Assembly: GCA_927417275.1 (NCBI GenBank)
Contig: CAKMJV010000043.1
Location: 1-60,250, forward strand
Length of the DNA: 60,250 nucleotides
Direction: 5' to 3'
DNA from: an uncultured Clostridia bacterium
GTDB lineage: Bacteria; Bacillota; Clostridia; Peptostreptococcales; Acidaminobacteraceae
In this document: in pieces, positions 35,965-45,315 of the stretch
Layout: each line of letters starts with the position of its first letter
Position numbering within the stretch: position 1 is the first letter of the stretch
Made by a program: the position numbers and the translations under genes
Notes under the pieces: model-generated
Databases searched by the model: none
Seen by the model: only the letters and a program-made list of their open reading frames with translations
What the model was told of the DNA's origin: nothing

Positions 35965-37944
35965 ATGCAGAGTCAAACGCTAATTGAGCGCATTGCAGTA
36001 ATAGATAACAATCCAAAAGTTCAAATAAAAAACTTAGAAGAGCAACTCAATGGTGTAGACGTCATTGAGTCTTTTGACGTGGCTATACTTTATTTTTTGT
36101 TGGGCCGTGGTTATTTATTAACGGGGAAACAAGACGCTGCGATACATATACTAAATAAAGCACTGGCATTTTTAATTGATTATGGTGACAAGATGGCGCT
36201 CTATCAATGCTATAATAATTTGGGCATCGTTTATCGCGAAGAAAAGCAATATGACTTAGCGCTAAAAGCACTAAACAACAGTTATAATATGAGTTATGAC
36301 TTGGATGATTTTTCATATGTAATTTTGTCACTCGTTAATCTTGGTTCAGTATATAGTTCGGTTGGTAACCTAAATAAGTCGTTTGAGTATTTAAACAAAG
36401 CACTTGAATATAAGGCTCAACTTAAGAACTCAAAAATATTAGGCGATTTGTATAACAATTACGCTTACATGCTGATGGAAGTTAAAAACTACGATGAAGC
36501 ATTAGAATATCTTTTTCTTGCATATGATGCCTATAAAAAAGTTTATGGTGAAACCATACAAGCGAGTGTGGTCATCGTGCTTAGTAACATTGGTGAAGTC
36601 TATTTTTACTTAGGCGCTTATGATGATGCAGAAAAATATATCACCAAAGCTTTAAATTTTTCGGAAGATCAAGAGATTCGTTTTATTGAAATGGATTGCC
36701 ATTTGAATTTATCGAAACTCTATGAAGCGCAAGGCGATTATAAAGAAGCGTTAACGCATCATAAAAAATACATGGAAATAAAAGAAAGTATTTTTACTGA
36801 GAAGACACACGAAGAAATTCAAGCGTTGAAAATTCAAATTGAAAACGAGAGCAAAAAAAGTGAAGAAGAAATAAATGTGTTAAGAAATGTTGAACTTAAA
36901 AACAAAACAAATGAGTTAGAAAAAACACTAAAAAATCTATCTCAAATCACGACCATAGGACAAAACCTAACCTCTTCTATGGACATGGACCAAATTTTTG
37001 ACATCTTAAGGAAATCCATTTATGCACTTATGTCTGTTCATGTATTTGGACTGGCACTGTATGATGATCAAAAAGAGAAAATCATATACAAGTATTTTGA
37101 AGAAAAGGGCAAACCGCTAGAGTTGATGATCATCGATTTGAACGATCGCGTGTCTTTGGCCTCTTATTGCATATTGCACGAAGAAGATCTTTTTATTCAT
37201 TCATTTTATGATGAGTATGAAAAGTATGTTTCATCACCCAATTATATGTCCATAGGATCGGATAAATCAGAAACCACACGTTGTATCATTTATTGTCGTT
37301 TAATGAGTGAAGAAAAATGCATTGGATTAATTACGATGCAAAATTATCGTGCAAATGAATATACAGACGTAGATTTTGAAATGATAAAAGCGTTGGCTTC
37401 CTATGTGGCCATAGCCATTTCTAATGCTCAAAATAGAAACATCATCATAGAAAAGGCGTCTGAGCTTGAGTACTTAAGTTATAATGATCCATTAACGGGT
37501 TTATATAATAGAAGATACTTTAATCAAATGATGGAGACGTGTAAGGAAGTCAATCGATTACCGATGGGCCTTATCGTTGGAGACATGAATAACCTTAAGC
37601 TCATAAATGATACGTATGGCCACTTAGTGGGTGATCAATACTTGGTTAAAATTGCTGAAATCATGAAAAAACAAGCTAGAAATGGAACGGTTTTTAGATT
37701 GGGCGGCGATGAATTTGCCATCTTAATATTTAATACATCAAATGACGAGTTGATTCAAATGATAGACGAGATTGAATCGGCATGTCAATCAAATCAACTG
37801 GGACCCAAACCCATTTCCATCGCTTTGGGCTATACCTTAAAAGTAGGTGCAGACGAAAAAATGGATGATGTTTTTTCGGTAGCAGAGTCGAAAATGTATG
37901 AAGTAAAAAATGGGTATCACCGAGCCAATCGATATTTAAAATAA
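35965..37944 (+). CDS. Diguanylate cyclase with TPR and GAF domains
   Basis: 659 residues, cytoplasmic. At least five TPR-like helical repeats (about 40-280, e.g. AIHILNKALAFLIDYGDK and ALKALNNSYNMSYDLDD), coiled coil 275-325, GAF about 335-490, GGDEF about 510-659 with RLGGDEFAIL. The I-site RxxD is not present before GGDEF, so product inhibition is unlikely at that site. TPRs suggest a protein partner or peptide-pheromone-type input, as in Rap-like sensors (inference). GGGGG is before the ATG. Confidence 0.92.
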   Translation: MQSQTLIERIAVIDNNPKVQIKNLEEQLNGVDVIESFDVAILYFLLGRGYLLTGKQDAAIHILNKALAFLIDYGDKMALYQCYNNLGIVYREEKQYDLALKALNNSYNMSYDLDDFSYVILSLVNLGSVYSSVGNLNKSFEYLNKALEYKAQLKNSKILGDLYNNYAYMLMEVKNYDEALEYLFLAYDAYKKVYGETIQASVVIVLSNIGEVYFYLGAYDDAEKYITKALNFSEDQEIRFIEMDCHLNLSKLYEAQGDYKEALTHHKKYMEIKESIFTEKTHEEIQALKIQIENESKKSEEEINVLRNVELKNKTNELEKTLKNLSQITTIGQNLTSSMDMDQIFDILRKSIYALMSVHVFGLALYDDQKEKIIYKYFEEKGKPLELMIIDLNDRVSLASYCILHEEDLFIHSFYDEYEKYVSSPNYMSIGSDKSETTRCIIYCRLMSEEKCIGLITMQNYRANEYTDVDFEMIKALASYVAIAISNAQNRNIIIEKASELEYLSYNDPLTGLYNRRYFNQMMETCKEVNRLPMGLIVGDMNNLKLINDTYGHLVGDQYLVKIAEIMKKQARNGTVFRLGGDEFAILIFNTSNDELIQMIDEIESACQSNQLGPKPISIALGYTLKVGADEKMDDVFSVAESKMYEVKNGYHRANRYLK

Positions 37945-37957
37945 TTTTAATGGATAG

Positions 37958-38005
37958 AAATCGCAAAATCAAAGACTTCAAAGTTTTGATTTTGCGATTT
38001 TTTTT
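37958..38005 (+). terminator. Terminator of the TPR-cyclase gene
   Basis: AAATCGCAAAATCAAA pairs with TTTTGATTTTGCGATTT, followed by a T run. Confidence 0.9.
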
Positions 38006-38068
38006 ATGCGTTTTAAATACAATGAAAATATTTTTGTTATAAAATCAAAATAATTGTTTTTATTACTT

Positions 38069-38087
38069 GATAATGGGTATCATTCTC
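38069..38087. promoter_or_regulatory. Fur-box-like site upstream of the LPETG protein
   Basis: GATAATGGGTATCATTCTC matches the 19-base Fur consensus (GATAATGATAATCATTATC) at 15 of 19 positions. TTGTTT (38054-38059) and TATCAT (38078-38083, 18-base spacing) form a possible promoter that the site overlaps. Confidence 0.6.
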
Positions 38088-38132
38088 ATATATTAAATTA
38101 TAGACATAACTTTTGTATCAAGAAGGGGTGCA

Positions 38133-38180
38133 ATGAAGTATTTCTTGTATATGGGCACTTTAGAAATACAGAGCAAATAG
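38133..38180 (+). CDS. Possible 15-codon leader peptide
   Basis: ATG at 38133 follows AAGGGGTGC and runs MKYFLYMGTLEIQSK then TAG. It lies between the Fur-like site and the LPETG gene. Good ribosome site, but 15 codons prove nothing by themselves; it could be a regulatory upstream peptide. Confidence 0.3.
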   Translation: MKYFLYMGTLEIQSK

Positions 38181-38228
38181 TGCAACCGACCTTTCTTTAG
38201 ACAGTTGTTTAAAGAGAGGAGCAACATT

Positions 38229-39530
38229 ATGAAAAAAACAATTAAGCATTTAAGCGTTATAGCACTTGCGACTTTACTCATATTTGGAAGCACATTAAGC
38301 GCATTTGCTGCATCAGTAACACCATCACATAACAATAGTCAGCATGATCCGGTGTTACAGGGTTATCTTACGATAAAATTTGATTATCCAAGAGACGATG
38401 ATGATGATTTGTATGGTATGGAAATTGAAGTTGATTTTTCAAGAGATGATAAGTGGGTTGAGTGGGATTCTAATTTACCTGTTGAGTATGTCTATGTAAA
38501 AGGCGGTAACACGGGTTATCTTTATCATTATCCTGGCGGAGCGACTAGTGATAAATTTTTAAGAGCACCTAATAACAGTGGAGGCAAACACCCAGATATT
38601 AGCCATGTCACATTTTATTTCAAACTTGGAAAAATCACGATTAATAAGGAAGTAAACGGAACGCCAAACGTAAATGAAACTTTTGAATTTGAAATTGAAG
38701 GACCTTATGGTTATTCTGAAACAGTATCAATTGTAGGAGCGGGATCTGTTAGTTTATTCCCCCTTGCATTTGGTGATTATACCATTACTGAGATAAATAT
38801 TCCTAATAATTACGAAATAGATGATGATGATAAAGAAGTTGAAATTAAATGGAGTAATAAACACAGGACAGTTACATTCGTAAACAATTATGAAGAACCA
38901 ACAACAGAAGAACCAACAACAGAGGAACCGACAACAGAGGAACCGACAACCGAAGAACCAACAACAGAGGAACCGACAACCGAAGAACCAACAACAGAGG
39001 AACCGACAACAGAGGAACCGACAACTGAAGAACCGACAACAGAGGAACCAACAACAGAGGAACCAACAACAGAAGAACCAACAACTGAAGAACCAACAAC
39101 AGAAGAGCCGACAACAGAAGAACCGACAACCGAAGAACCAACAACCGAAGAACCAACAACAGAGGAACCAACAACAGAAGAACCAACAACTGAGCAACCA
39201 ACTACAGAAGAACCGCCAACAGAGCTTCCAACTGAGACACCTACAGAGCCTCCAACAGAACTTCCAACAGAAGTTCCAACTGAATCTCCAACAGAGGTTA
39301 TAGAAGAGGAAGATACACCATTAGGTCCAGCAATTACTTTTACGGACATTGATTCATTCTTAGAGCCAGAAATGCCAGAGTTAGAAGAAGAAGTAGAACT
39401 CATAGAAGAAGAAGTACCTTTAGCTGATGCGTTACCAGAAACAGGTCAGTTACCGATAGAAATGTTCTATGGGTTAGGTTCACTGATTAGCATCTCAGGA
39501 ATCGCTTTAAAGAAAAAGCAAAAAAAGTAA
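38229..39530 (+). CDS. LPETG wall-anchored protein with SpaA-like domain and EEPTT stalk
   Basis: 433 residues from the ATG at 38229 (GAGGAG upstream). Signal peptide (about 1-27). N-terminal domain 30-130 rich in Asp with no clear family (YLTIKFDYPRDDDDDLYG). SpaA/Cna_B-like domain about 135-215 (KITINKEVNGTPNVNETFEFEIEGP ... FGDYTITEI). Stalk of 20 perfect EEPTT units plus degenerate PTE units (about 222-358). Acidic spacer, then the sorting signal LPETG, hydrophobic stretch and KKKQKK tail. The stalk presents the N-terminal domains away from the wall. A Fur-like site upstream suggests iron control (inference). Confidence 0.85.
   Translation: MKKTIKHLSVIALATLLIFGSTLSAFAASVTPSHNNSQHDPVLQGYLTIKFDYPRDDDDDLYGMEIEVDFSRDDKWVEWDSNLPVEYVYVKGGNTGYLYHYPGGATSDKFLRAPNNSGGKHPDISHVTFYFKLGKITINKEVNGTPNVNETFEFEIEGPYGYSETVSIVGAGSVSLFPLAFGDYTITEINIPNNYEIDDDDKEVEIKWSNKHRTVTFVNNYEEPTTEEPTTEEPTTEEPTTEEPTTEEPTTEEPTTEEPTTEEPTTEEPTTEEPTTEEPTTEEPTTEEPTTEEPTTEEPTTEEPTTEEPTTEEPTTEEPTTEQPTTEEPPTELPTETPTEPPTELPTEVPTESPTEVIEEEDTPLGPAITFTDIDSFLEPEMPELEEEVELIEEEVPLADALPETGQLPIEMFYGLGSLISISGIALKKKQKK
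38892..39206 (+). repeat. 15-bp tandem repeat array (EEPTT)n
   Basis: Twenty units of 15 bases encoding Glu-Glu-Pro-Thr-Thr (38892-39191) and one variant EQPTT (39192-39206). Units differ only at third positions (GAA/GAG, CCA/CCG, ACA/ACT/ACC), so copy number may vary by slippage or recombination. All six frames stay open across the array, which explains long spurious antisense frames. Confidence 0.97.
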
Positions 39531-39562
39531 AGTAGCTTATAGCCATTAAATCATTTAAATCA

Positions 39563-39611
39563 AGGTACTGTTGCAATTCTAAGCGATTAGAAATGTAGCA
39601 GTACTTTTTTT
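39563..39611 (+). terminator. Terminator of the LPETG gene
   Basis: GTACTGTTGCAATTCTAA and TTAGAAATGTAGCAGTAC form a long imperfect stem followed by eight T. Confidence 0.85.
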
Positions 39612-39714
39612 CGCGTTTTGAGCATGACATGAAACGGTAATGTCTGTAAGTTGTTTCTTGTGGTATAATTATAGCAGAGAAAATGACAGACCTAAGAACC
39701 GCAAGGAGGGTAAA

Positions 39715-42531
39715 ATGAAAAGAATATTTGGCGTTATAATGGTATTACTACTCGTGTTGGGTAGTACGCAGATGGTCTTTGCAAACGAAAAATCAGGTGC
39801 AGAAGAACTCTTTGACTATGGTTTTATTTTCGGTGCAGATGGTGATTTGATGATCAATAAAATGCTGACGCGTGCTGAAGCAAGTGCTTTACTTGCAGAA
39901 ATGTATGGAAAAAAAGCCGAAGCAGCAAAATATAAATATACACAAACTTTTTCAGATGTTAAATCAAATGATTGGTTTGCAAATTTCGCTGGCTATGCGA
40001 AATTAAATGGATGGATTTCTGGGTATCCCAATGGAGATTTTGGACCACTGGATCCCGTATCCTCACAGCAATGGGCAGCGATGCTCATGAATGTACTTGG
40101 ATATCCATACAGCTATGATACAGCAGAGGAAGATATCCAAGCTTTGGGTATCCAAGTGGGTGGTGCTGTAAAAGAGAAACTGACCCGTGGTGAAGCATTT
40201 GAAGCCATGTGGATGGCCGTGAACACACCGCGTGCAGGACAATCCATTATTTTGGGAGAAGAGCTTGGTAAATTGGTAACACCAGTTGTGGTTCCCACGA
40301 ATCCCTATGTAAAAGAAGCAAAATCAAGTGGACTTAAACAAATCATTTTAACTTCTAATTTACCACTAGACAGCGCACTAGCGGCACAGCCTAAAAACTA
40401 TAGGGTTGAATCGACATATGTTCATGATCTTGAAGTTGTGGACGCGCATTATGAGGCTTCGAACTTAACGGTAACACTCACGTTTAATAAAGCAGTGCCT
40501 CAGCAATCAGATGTGAAACTTACAGTACAGAATATTAAAACGCCTGAAGGAATCCTATGGGTAAATGATTTGTATCCAACGGTGGATATGACAGATTTAG
40601 CACCACCAACGATTCTGACTGCAACACATATAGGCAATCGCGCCATAAAATTGGTTTTCTCAGAGCCAGTTAGAAGTTTACAAGAAGCAAATAATATGAC
40701 GGGGGACATATCACACGCTTTACCCGTAACGGATATTAAGTTTAACTCGGGTGCTCTAATACCTAAATCCATTACATTGGTAAATCATAATAAGGAAGCC
40801 ATCGTTGAGTTCTATGTGGACTTAATTGGAACGGTTAAGTTAGAAACAAATTCATCCATTAGAGATTACGCAGGGTTTGCGATTTTCAATGCAACACTGA
40901 ATGTACCTACGGTGAAAGATACAACCGCACCTAAGGTTGTAGGCTATAAGGATGCATCTGCTACAGGGGTAACATTAATATGGAGTGAAGACATCGTCAT
41001 CTTAAATGGCACGGCTTCAAACTACTATCACACTTCTGCCCCTAATATGGTGGATGCGATGATAACCTCTAAAGCGGTCTCTGGCAATATGTTAAGACTT
41101 GATTTTACGAAGAATTTTTTGCCTTCTGGCAAAGTGCCCGTGATCGTTTCAATAGGTGTCATAACGGATTACTCGGGCAATAAAAATGGATATGAAATCG
41201 TTCAAGTTGAGTTGCCGATTGATAACGTAGCGCCTACTGTTCTATCGGGTGTTGTCCCTGAGACTGAGAAGAAAGTCAAACTTACATTCTCTGAAGGCAT
41301 CTATAATAAAAATGGAGAAGCTCAAGCAAGAGCAAATTATAAACTGTTTGACTCGCAAAACATCGATCGTTCAACGCTAATTCATGCCGTCGTATATAAT
41401 GTGGCATCTCAATCCATTGAAATTACATTTACGGAAAATTTAATGGGCACATACAGATTGGAAATTGGAGAAATAAAGGATTATTCTGGCAACGCTTTGC
41501 AGTTAAAATCGTATGTCTTTGAGATGAAGGATTTAACACCACCAAATGCCAGTCTGTGGACAGCGCGTGTTTATAACGCTAGAACCAGTAATCAAATGGT
41601 AAAGATTCGGTTTGACGAACCCATGGCGATAGATGGTAAATATAACATCAATGATCTAGAGAAATATACCATTAACGGAAAGGCACTTACGGCACTTGAT
41701 AAAAATCTTTTAAGGTTGGTTTTAGCGGATAACAATACGTCACTTGAAATATACTACCCAGGTGCGATTGTTAAAGGTGGATTTGATTTTGTAGCCGATG
41801 CAAACAAAACAAAATCAGCTGCTGACGATGTGGTCATCGCTCGTGTTGCAGATGCTAATAACAACTTTATCACAGATTTTTCCGTTATCGTCGATTTAGA
41901 GGAAAAAGGTGTTTTAACCATAGAACAAGCTGTTCAAGTAGCGAACGATGAGATCGAACTCATCATTTCGGATGCGCTTTCTGTGGTGAATCTATCGGAC
42001 TTCAGAGTGGAAAGTACGAATAACGTGTATGGTTTAAGTTCGTATAATATTTCTTATACAGATAGCCGAAAGACAAAGTTGACACTTAAATTAAAAGAAA
42101 ACATTATAGGCAATTCTAATTTAGTAACCGTTAAAGCGATCGGGTCTGGTTCTGCAAATATTTATGGCGAAACATTAGATTTATCTGCAACGGGCCTTGT
42201 GCTTCAAGATAAAGTTGCACCGACTCTGGCGCAGACGGCTTTTGATGGTACACTTTTACCACATGTTGCTTATACGCGCTCAACAGGCGTAATCACGTTA
42301 AAGTTTAATGAAGATATAGATCCAAGAACGGTTTATTTACTCACTTTTGAAGTGTCAAATTACGGTGTAGACAGTATCGTAGCAGTTGGTAATGAAGTGC
42401 GCATCACCCTTTCATCTGCAGATAGAGGACGCGTAAATCTGTATGATCAAGTGATTCAAAAATTTGAACTCAGAGATTTATCAGGCAATGGACTAAATGG
42501 ACTACAACTTCAAATTCAAAAAATCTATTAA
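39715..42531 (+). CDS. S-layer-homology protein with Ig-like repeats
   Basis: 938 residues from the ATG at 39715 (AAGGAGGG upstream; the frame opens earlier at 39640 without a site). Signal peptide 1-23 (MVFANE). One clear SLH domain (about 82-125: FSDVKSNDWFANFAGYAKLNG, YPNGDFGPLDPVSSQQWAAML) and partial SLH segments at about 27-60 and 150-175. The rest is made of about seven Ig-like/'Ig-like domain' repeats, each introduced by an APT/PPT linker and a F-SEP or F-NED edge strand (e.g. KLVFSEPVRS, KLTFSEGIYN, TLKFNEDIDP). It should be bound non-covalently to secondary wall polymer and project outward. Promoter: extended -10 TGGTATAAT at 39661-39669. Confidence 0.85.
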   Translation: MKRIFGVIMVLLLVLGSTQMVFANEKSGAEELFDYGFIFGADGDLMINKMLTRAEASALLAEMYGKKAEAAKYKYTQTFSDVKSNDWFANFAGYAKLNGWISGYPNGDFGPLDPVSSQQWAAMLMNVLGYPYSYDTAEEDIQALGIQVGGAVKEKLTRGEAFEAMWMAVNTPRAGQSIILGEELGKLVTPVVVPTNPYVKEAKSSGLKQIILTSNLPLDSALAAQPKNYRVESTYVHDLEVVDAHYEASNLTVTLTFNKAVPQQSDVKLTVQNIKTPEGILWVNDLYPTVDMTDLAPPTILTATHIGNRAIKLVFSEPVRSLQEANNMTGDISHALPVTDIKFNSGALIPKSITLVNHNKEAIVEFYVDLIGTVKLETNSSIRDYAGFAIFNATLNVPTVKDTTAPKVVGYKDASATGVTLIWSEDIVILNGTASNYYHTSAPNMVDAMITSKAVSGNMLRLDFTKNFLPSGKVPVIVSIGVITDYSGNKNGYEIVQVELPIDNVAPTVLSGVVPETEKKVKLTFSEGIYNKNGEAQARANYKLFDSQNIDRSTLIHAVVYNVASQSIEITFTENLMGTYRLEIGEIKDYSGNALQLKSYVFEMKDLTPPNASLWTARVYNARTSNQMVKIRFDEPMAIDGKYNINDLEKYTINGKALTALDKNLLRLVLADNNTSLEIYYPGAIVKGGFDFVADANKTKSAADDVVIARVADANNNFITDFSVIVDLEEKGVLTIEQAVQVANDEIELIISDALSVVNLSDFRVESTNNVYGLSSYNISYTDSRKTKLTLKLKENIIGNSNLVTVKAIGSGSANIYGETLDLSATGLVLQDKVAPTLAQTAFDGTLLPHVAYTRSTGVITLKFNEDIDPRTVYLLTFEVSNYGVDSIVAVGNEVRITLSSADRGRVNLYDQVIQKFELRDLSGNGLNGLQLQIQKIY

Positions 42532-42538
42532 AAACCGA

Positions 42539-42577
42539 GTTCCCTCAAAAGATGATGCTTTTGAGGGAACTTTTTTC
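42539..42577 (+). terminator. Terminator of the SLH gene
   Basis: GTTCCCTCAAAAG (42539-42551) with CTTTTGAGGGAAC (42558-42570) then six T. Confidence 0.92.
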
Positions 42578-42616
42578 TTAAGTCTCACGTCTTAATAAGG
42601 TAAACTGGAGGCTGAG

Positions 42617-43162
42617 ATGATACGATTAAATAAAAAAACAGTTTTAGGGTTAGCGATGATTATTATGTTGGTCACATTTGTTCAAATAAGAGAAAATGAC
42701 CGTGAGTTGAATCTACTTAACCGAGCTTATGAAGAAGTCAAAGCCAGTTATGGGGATTTTTACATACCAAGCATAAGCATTGAACCCGCTACTTTGGATG
42801 CTGTTTATGGCATACCGTTTGAAGCGGTGGAATCTTATTTTGGAGAATCGGCGATGATGTCTACTTACCCAGACGTTTTCATCGGTATTAAGGCACGCAA
42901 AGGGCAGGTTGAAAATATTAGCGAGTCACTTGATGCGTATAGAGAATTTTTAATTATGCGTTTCAAAGATTCACCTTCGGGATTAGCAAAAGTTAATGCA
43001 TCTCGTGTCTTCATTTTTGGAGAGTATGTTTTTTTCATGGTGCTCGGTCAACCCAGTGACACGATTATTACCAGTGAAGAAATGACAGCACATGTCTTGC
43101 GCGCAGAAGAAGCGGCTGCCATAGGCATCGAGCAATTGAATAACGTATTTAAAGGCCAATAA
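42617..43162 (+). CDS. DUF4358-like membrane-anchored protein
   Basis: 181 residues, N-terminal membrane segment (about 9-24), no lipobox. The domain has ESLDAYREFLIMRFKDSP and RVFIFGEYVFFMVLGQPSD, the features of DUF4358 proteins (a Clostridia family with no known function). GGAGG precedes the ATG. Closed by its own terminator. Confidence 0.7.
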   Translation: MIRLNKKTVLGLAMIIMLVTFVQIRENDRELNLLNRAYEEVKASYGDFYIPSISIEPATLDAVYGIPFEAVESYFGESAMMSTYPDVFIGIKARKGQVENISESLDAYREFLIMRFKDSPSGLAKVNASRVFIFGEYVFFMVLGQPSDTIITSEEMTAHVLRAEEAAAIGIEQLNNVFKGQ

Positions 43163-43190
43163 AACGATCAAATGGATCGTTTTTTTTTTA
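43161..43190 (+). terminator. Terminator of the DUF4358-like gene
   Basis: AAAACGATC and GATCGTTTTTTTTT around AAATG. Confidence 0.85.
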
Positions 43191-43210
43191 CTTAAAACTT
43201 GTTAACTTTT

Positions 43211-43225
43211 TGAGAATAATTATCA
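43211..43225. promoter_or_regulatory. Fur box upstream of lplA2 and the PDH operon
   Basis: TGAGAATAATTATCA matches the 7-1-7 Fur consensus TGATAATNATTATCA with one mismatch in 14 defined bases. It overlaps a possible promoter (TTGTTA 43199-43204, TATCAT 43221-43226). It lies 69 bases before the ATG of the second lipoate ligase. Confidence 0.75.
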
Positions 43226-43293
43226 TATGTGATTTATTAATTGAATATCAGGGTATATGAGACTCAAGACCACATAATACTGGAGAACCTGTT

Positions 43294-44160
43294 ATGAAAA
43301 AAAGACTTATTGTACTTTCTACTACAAACGACCCATATTTAAACCATGCTTTAGAGGAGACTCTTTTCATGTCTTATTTAGATTATGAACAGATTCTTTT
43401 TCTTTGGGTAAATGAACCTGCAGTAGTTTTCGGTAGGAATCAGAATCCATGGCGGGAAATTGATGTACGATACGCTCAGTCGAAAGATATAAAACTATTA
43501 CGGCGTGTTTCAGGTGGTGGGACAGTCTATCATGATCTTGGAAATTTGAACTATGCTTTTATATCACATCACGGTATTTATGATGAACAGGCGCATTTTA
43601 AGTTAATCATAGAAGCGGTTAAGCAGTTGGGCATGGATTTAGAAATTTCTTCAAGAAAAGATTTAACTTTAAACGACTATAAGGTTTCTGGTAGTGCTTT
43701 TTTTATGAAAGGGCTCAGAAGATTGCATCATGGGACATTGTTGGTAAACGCTAACTTGGAAGTCCTCACAAAAAGTTTGAAAATCACAGATAGTCATTTT
43801 CAAAAGCGATTTATTCAAACGCGCAGCATCATGTCAGTACCCAGTAAAGTGAGGAATTTATCACAGGATATGCCAAACCTTATGACTTCCGATGTTATGA
43901 ATGCCATAGTCGATCAGTATTACATTTCCCAAAAATACGAGGTGGATACACTAACGATTTGCGATATTATAACGGCACATCAGTTGTCCATTCAACAAGC
44001 CATGCAAAAACATCGTTCTTGGACTTGGGTCTTCGGAGAAACCCCTAAATTTACTTTTATTAACGAAACGGGGAAATCATTTGATATCGAAGGTGGAACA
44101 GTTAAGTCGAGTACTCAAAACGAGAGCATGCTTTTATTTCCACAACTTAGATACAGTTAA
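43294..44160 (+). CDS. lplA2: Second lipoate-protein ligase, short form
   Basis: 288 residues. Same catalytic domain as LplA with RRVSGGGTVYHDLGNLNYAFI, Lys region DLTLNDYKVSGSAF and HHGTLLVNANL. The C-terminal accessory domain is short (ends near residue 285 against 328 for the copy at 25868). Both the Lys and the RxxGGG loop are kept, so it looks active. It is 69 bases before pdhA and behind the Fur box, so it probably lipoylates the E2 of the PDH complex. A small gap without terminator separates it from pdhA, so cotranscription is likely. Confidence 0.9.
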   Translation: MKKRLIVLSTTNDPYLNHALEETLFMSYLDYEQILFLWVNEPAVVFGRNQNPWREIDVRYAQSKDIKLLRRVSGGGTVYHDLGNLNYAFISHHGIYDEQAHFKLIIEAVKQLGMDLEISSRKDLTLNDYKVSGSAFFMKGLRRLHHGTLLVNANLEVLTKSLKITDSHFQKRFIQTRSIMSVPSKVRNLSQDMPNLMTSDVMNAIVDQYYISQKYEVDTLTICDIITAHQLSIQQAMQKHRSWTWVFGETPKFTFINETGKSFDIEGGTVKSSTQNESMLLFPQLRYS

Positions 44161-44229
44161 TGTAATTATAAACATTAGAAAGTGAACAATGAAACAGGAT
44201 AATGGAAAAATTATTTAAGGAGGGCTTTT

Positions 44230-45315
44230 ATGTTTTTAGAAAATTTTGATCCACTAAAAGACGAAATGATCCAAATTATGGACAAAGAAGGCAACATCGT
44301 TAAACCAGAGTGGATGCCAGAAGTATCAGATGAAGAACTGTTACAAATGTACAAAACCATGCGTTTTAGTAGAATCATCGATGAAAAAACGCTACAGTAC
44401 CAAAGACAAGGACGTATGCTCACTTATGCACCAAACCTTGGCCAAGAAGCAACACAAGTTGGTTCAGCAGCAGCACTTAAGCAAACAGATTGGGTTGCCC
44501 CTTCTTTTAGAGAACTTGGCGCTTGGCTTTACAAAGGCGCGCCACTTGAAAACATATTTTTATATTGGTTTGGAAATGAAATGGGGATGAAAATGCCAGA
44601 AGAAGTACGTGTGCTTCCTATTTCGGTGCCGATTGCTTCACAAATGCAACACGCCACAGGGCTTGCCTATGCAGCGAGATATAGGGGACTTGATGAAGTG
44701 GCCATGGCGTACGTCGGCGATGGCGGTACCTCACAAGGTGACTTCCATGAAGCGCTTAACTTTGCAGCGGTTCAAAGTTTACCAAATGTATTTATCGTTC
44801 AAAATAATCAATTTGCCATATCAACACGTAGAAAAATTCAAACCAAATCGCAAACCATCGCACAGAAAGCGCTTGCTTATGGCATTCCAGGCATCCAAGT
44901 GGATGGCAATGACATCTTTGCCATGTATGCAGTAACCAAAGAAGCTGTAGACCGTGCAAGAAGGGGTGATGGTCCGACATTAATAGAAGCGTATACGTAT
45001 CGTATGGGTGCGCATACAACTTCAGATGACCCTACTGTGTATCGCGCAGACAGTGAAGTAGAAGAATGGGTGGATAAAGACCCAATCGATCGTTTTAGAA
45101 AATACCTCATGGGCAAAGGCCTTTGGGATGAAGAAAAAGAAGCGGCATATTCAGAAGAGCGTGGACTCTTTGTTAAAGAAACATTTGAAACGGTAGAAAA
45201 ATCAGGCTTAACGCCATTAGAAGATACGTATAATTACGTTTTTGCGGAAAAAACACCGATTCTCGAAGCACAATATCAAGCGAAAAAAGCTTATTATGCA
45301 AAGGAGGGAAAATAG
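44230..45315 (+). CDS. pdhA: Pyruvate dehydrogenase E1 alpha
   Basis: 361 residues, the usual length. ThDP-binding motif VGDGGTSQGDFHEALNFAAVQSLPNVFIVQNN; the N-terminal MIQIMDKEGNIVKPEWMP and the APNLGQEATQVG block match Gram-positive PdhA, not the acetoin enzyme. AAGGAGG before the ATG. First of four genes (pdhABCD) encoding the complex that converts pyruvate to acetyl-CoA, CO2 and NADH. In anaerobes pyruvate:ferredoxin oxidoreductase usually does this, so a complete PDH is notable. Confidence 0.95.
   Translation: MFLENFDPLKDEMIQIMDKEGNIVKPEWMPEVSDEELLQMYKTMRFSRIIDEKTLQYQRQGRMLTYAPNLGQEATQVGSAAALKQTDWVAPSFRELGAWLYKGAPLENIFLYWFGNEMGMKMPEEVRVLPISVPIASQMQHATGLAYAARYRGLDEVAMAYVGDGGTSQGDFHEALNFAAVQSLPNVFIVQNNQFAISTRRKIQTKSQTIAQKALAYGIPGIQVDGNDIFAMYAVTKEAVDRARRGDGPTLIEAYTYRMGAHTTSDDPTVYRADSEVEEWVDKDPIDRFRKYLMGKGLWDEEKEAAYSEERGLFVKETFETVEKSGLTPLEDTYNYVFAEKTPILEAQYQAKKAYYAKEGK

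Noticed and set aside
38892..39206. Repeat array as a possible CRISPR
   Set aside because: Units are directly adjacent with no spacers and encode EEPTT in one frame.
38754..39403. Long antisense and out-of-frame open frames over the LPETG protein
   Set aside because: They exist only because the 15-base repeat has no stops in any frame; they give low-complexity products and have no ribosome sites.
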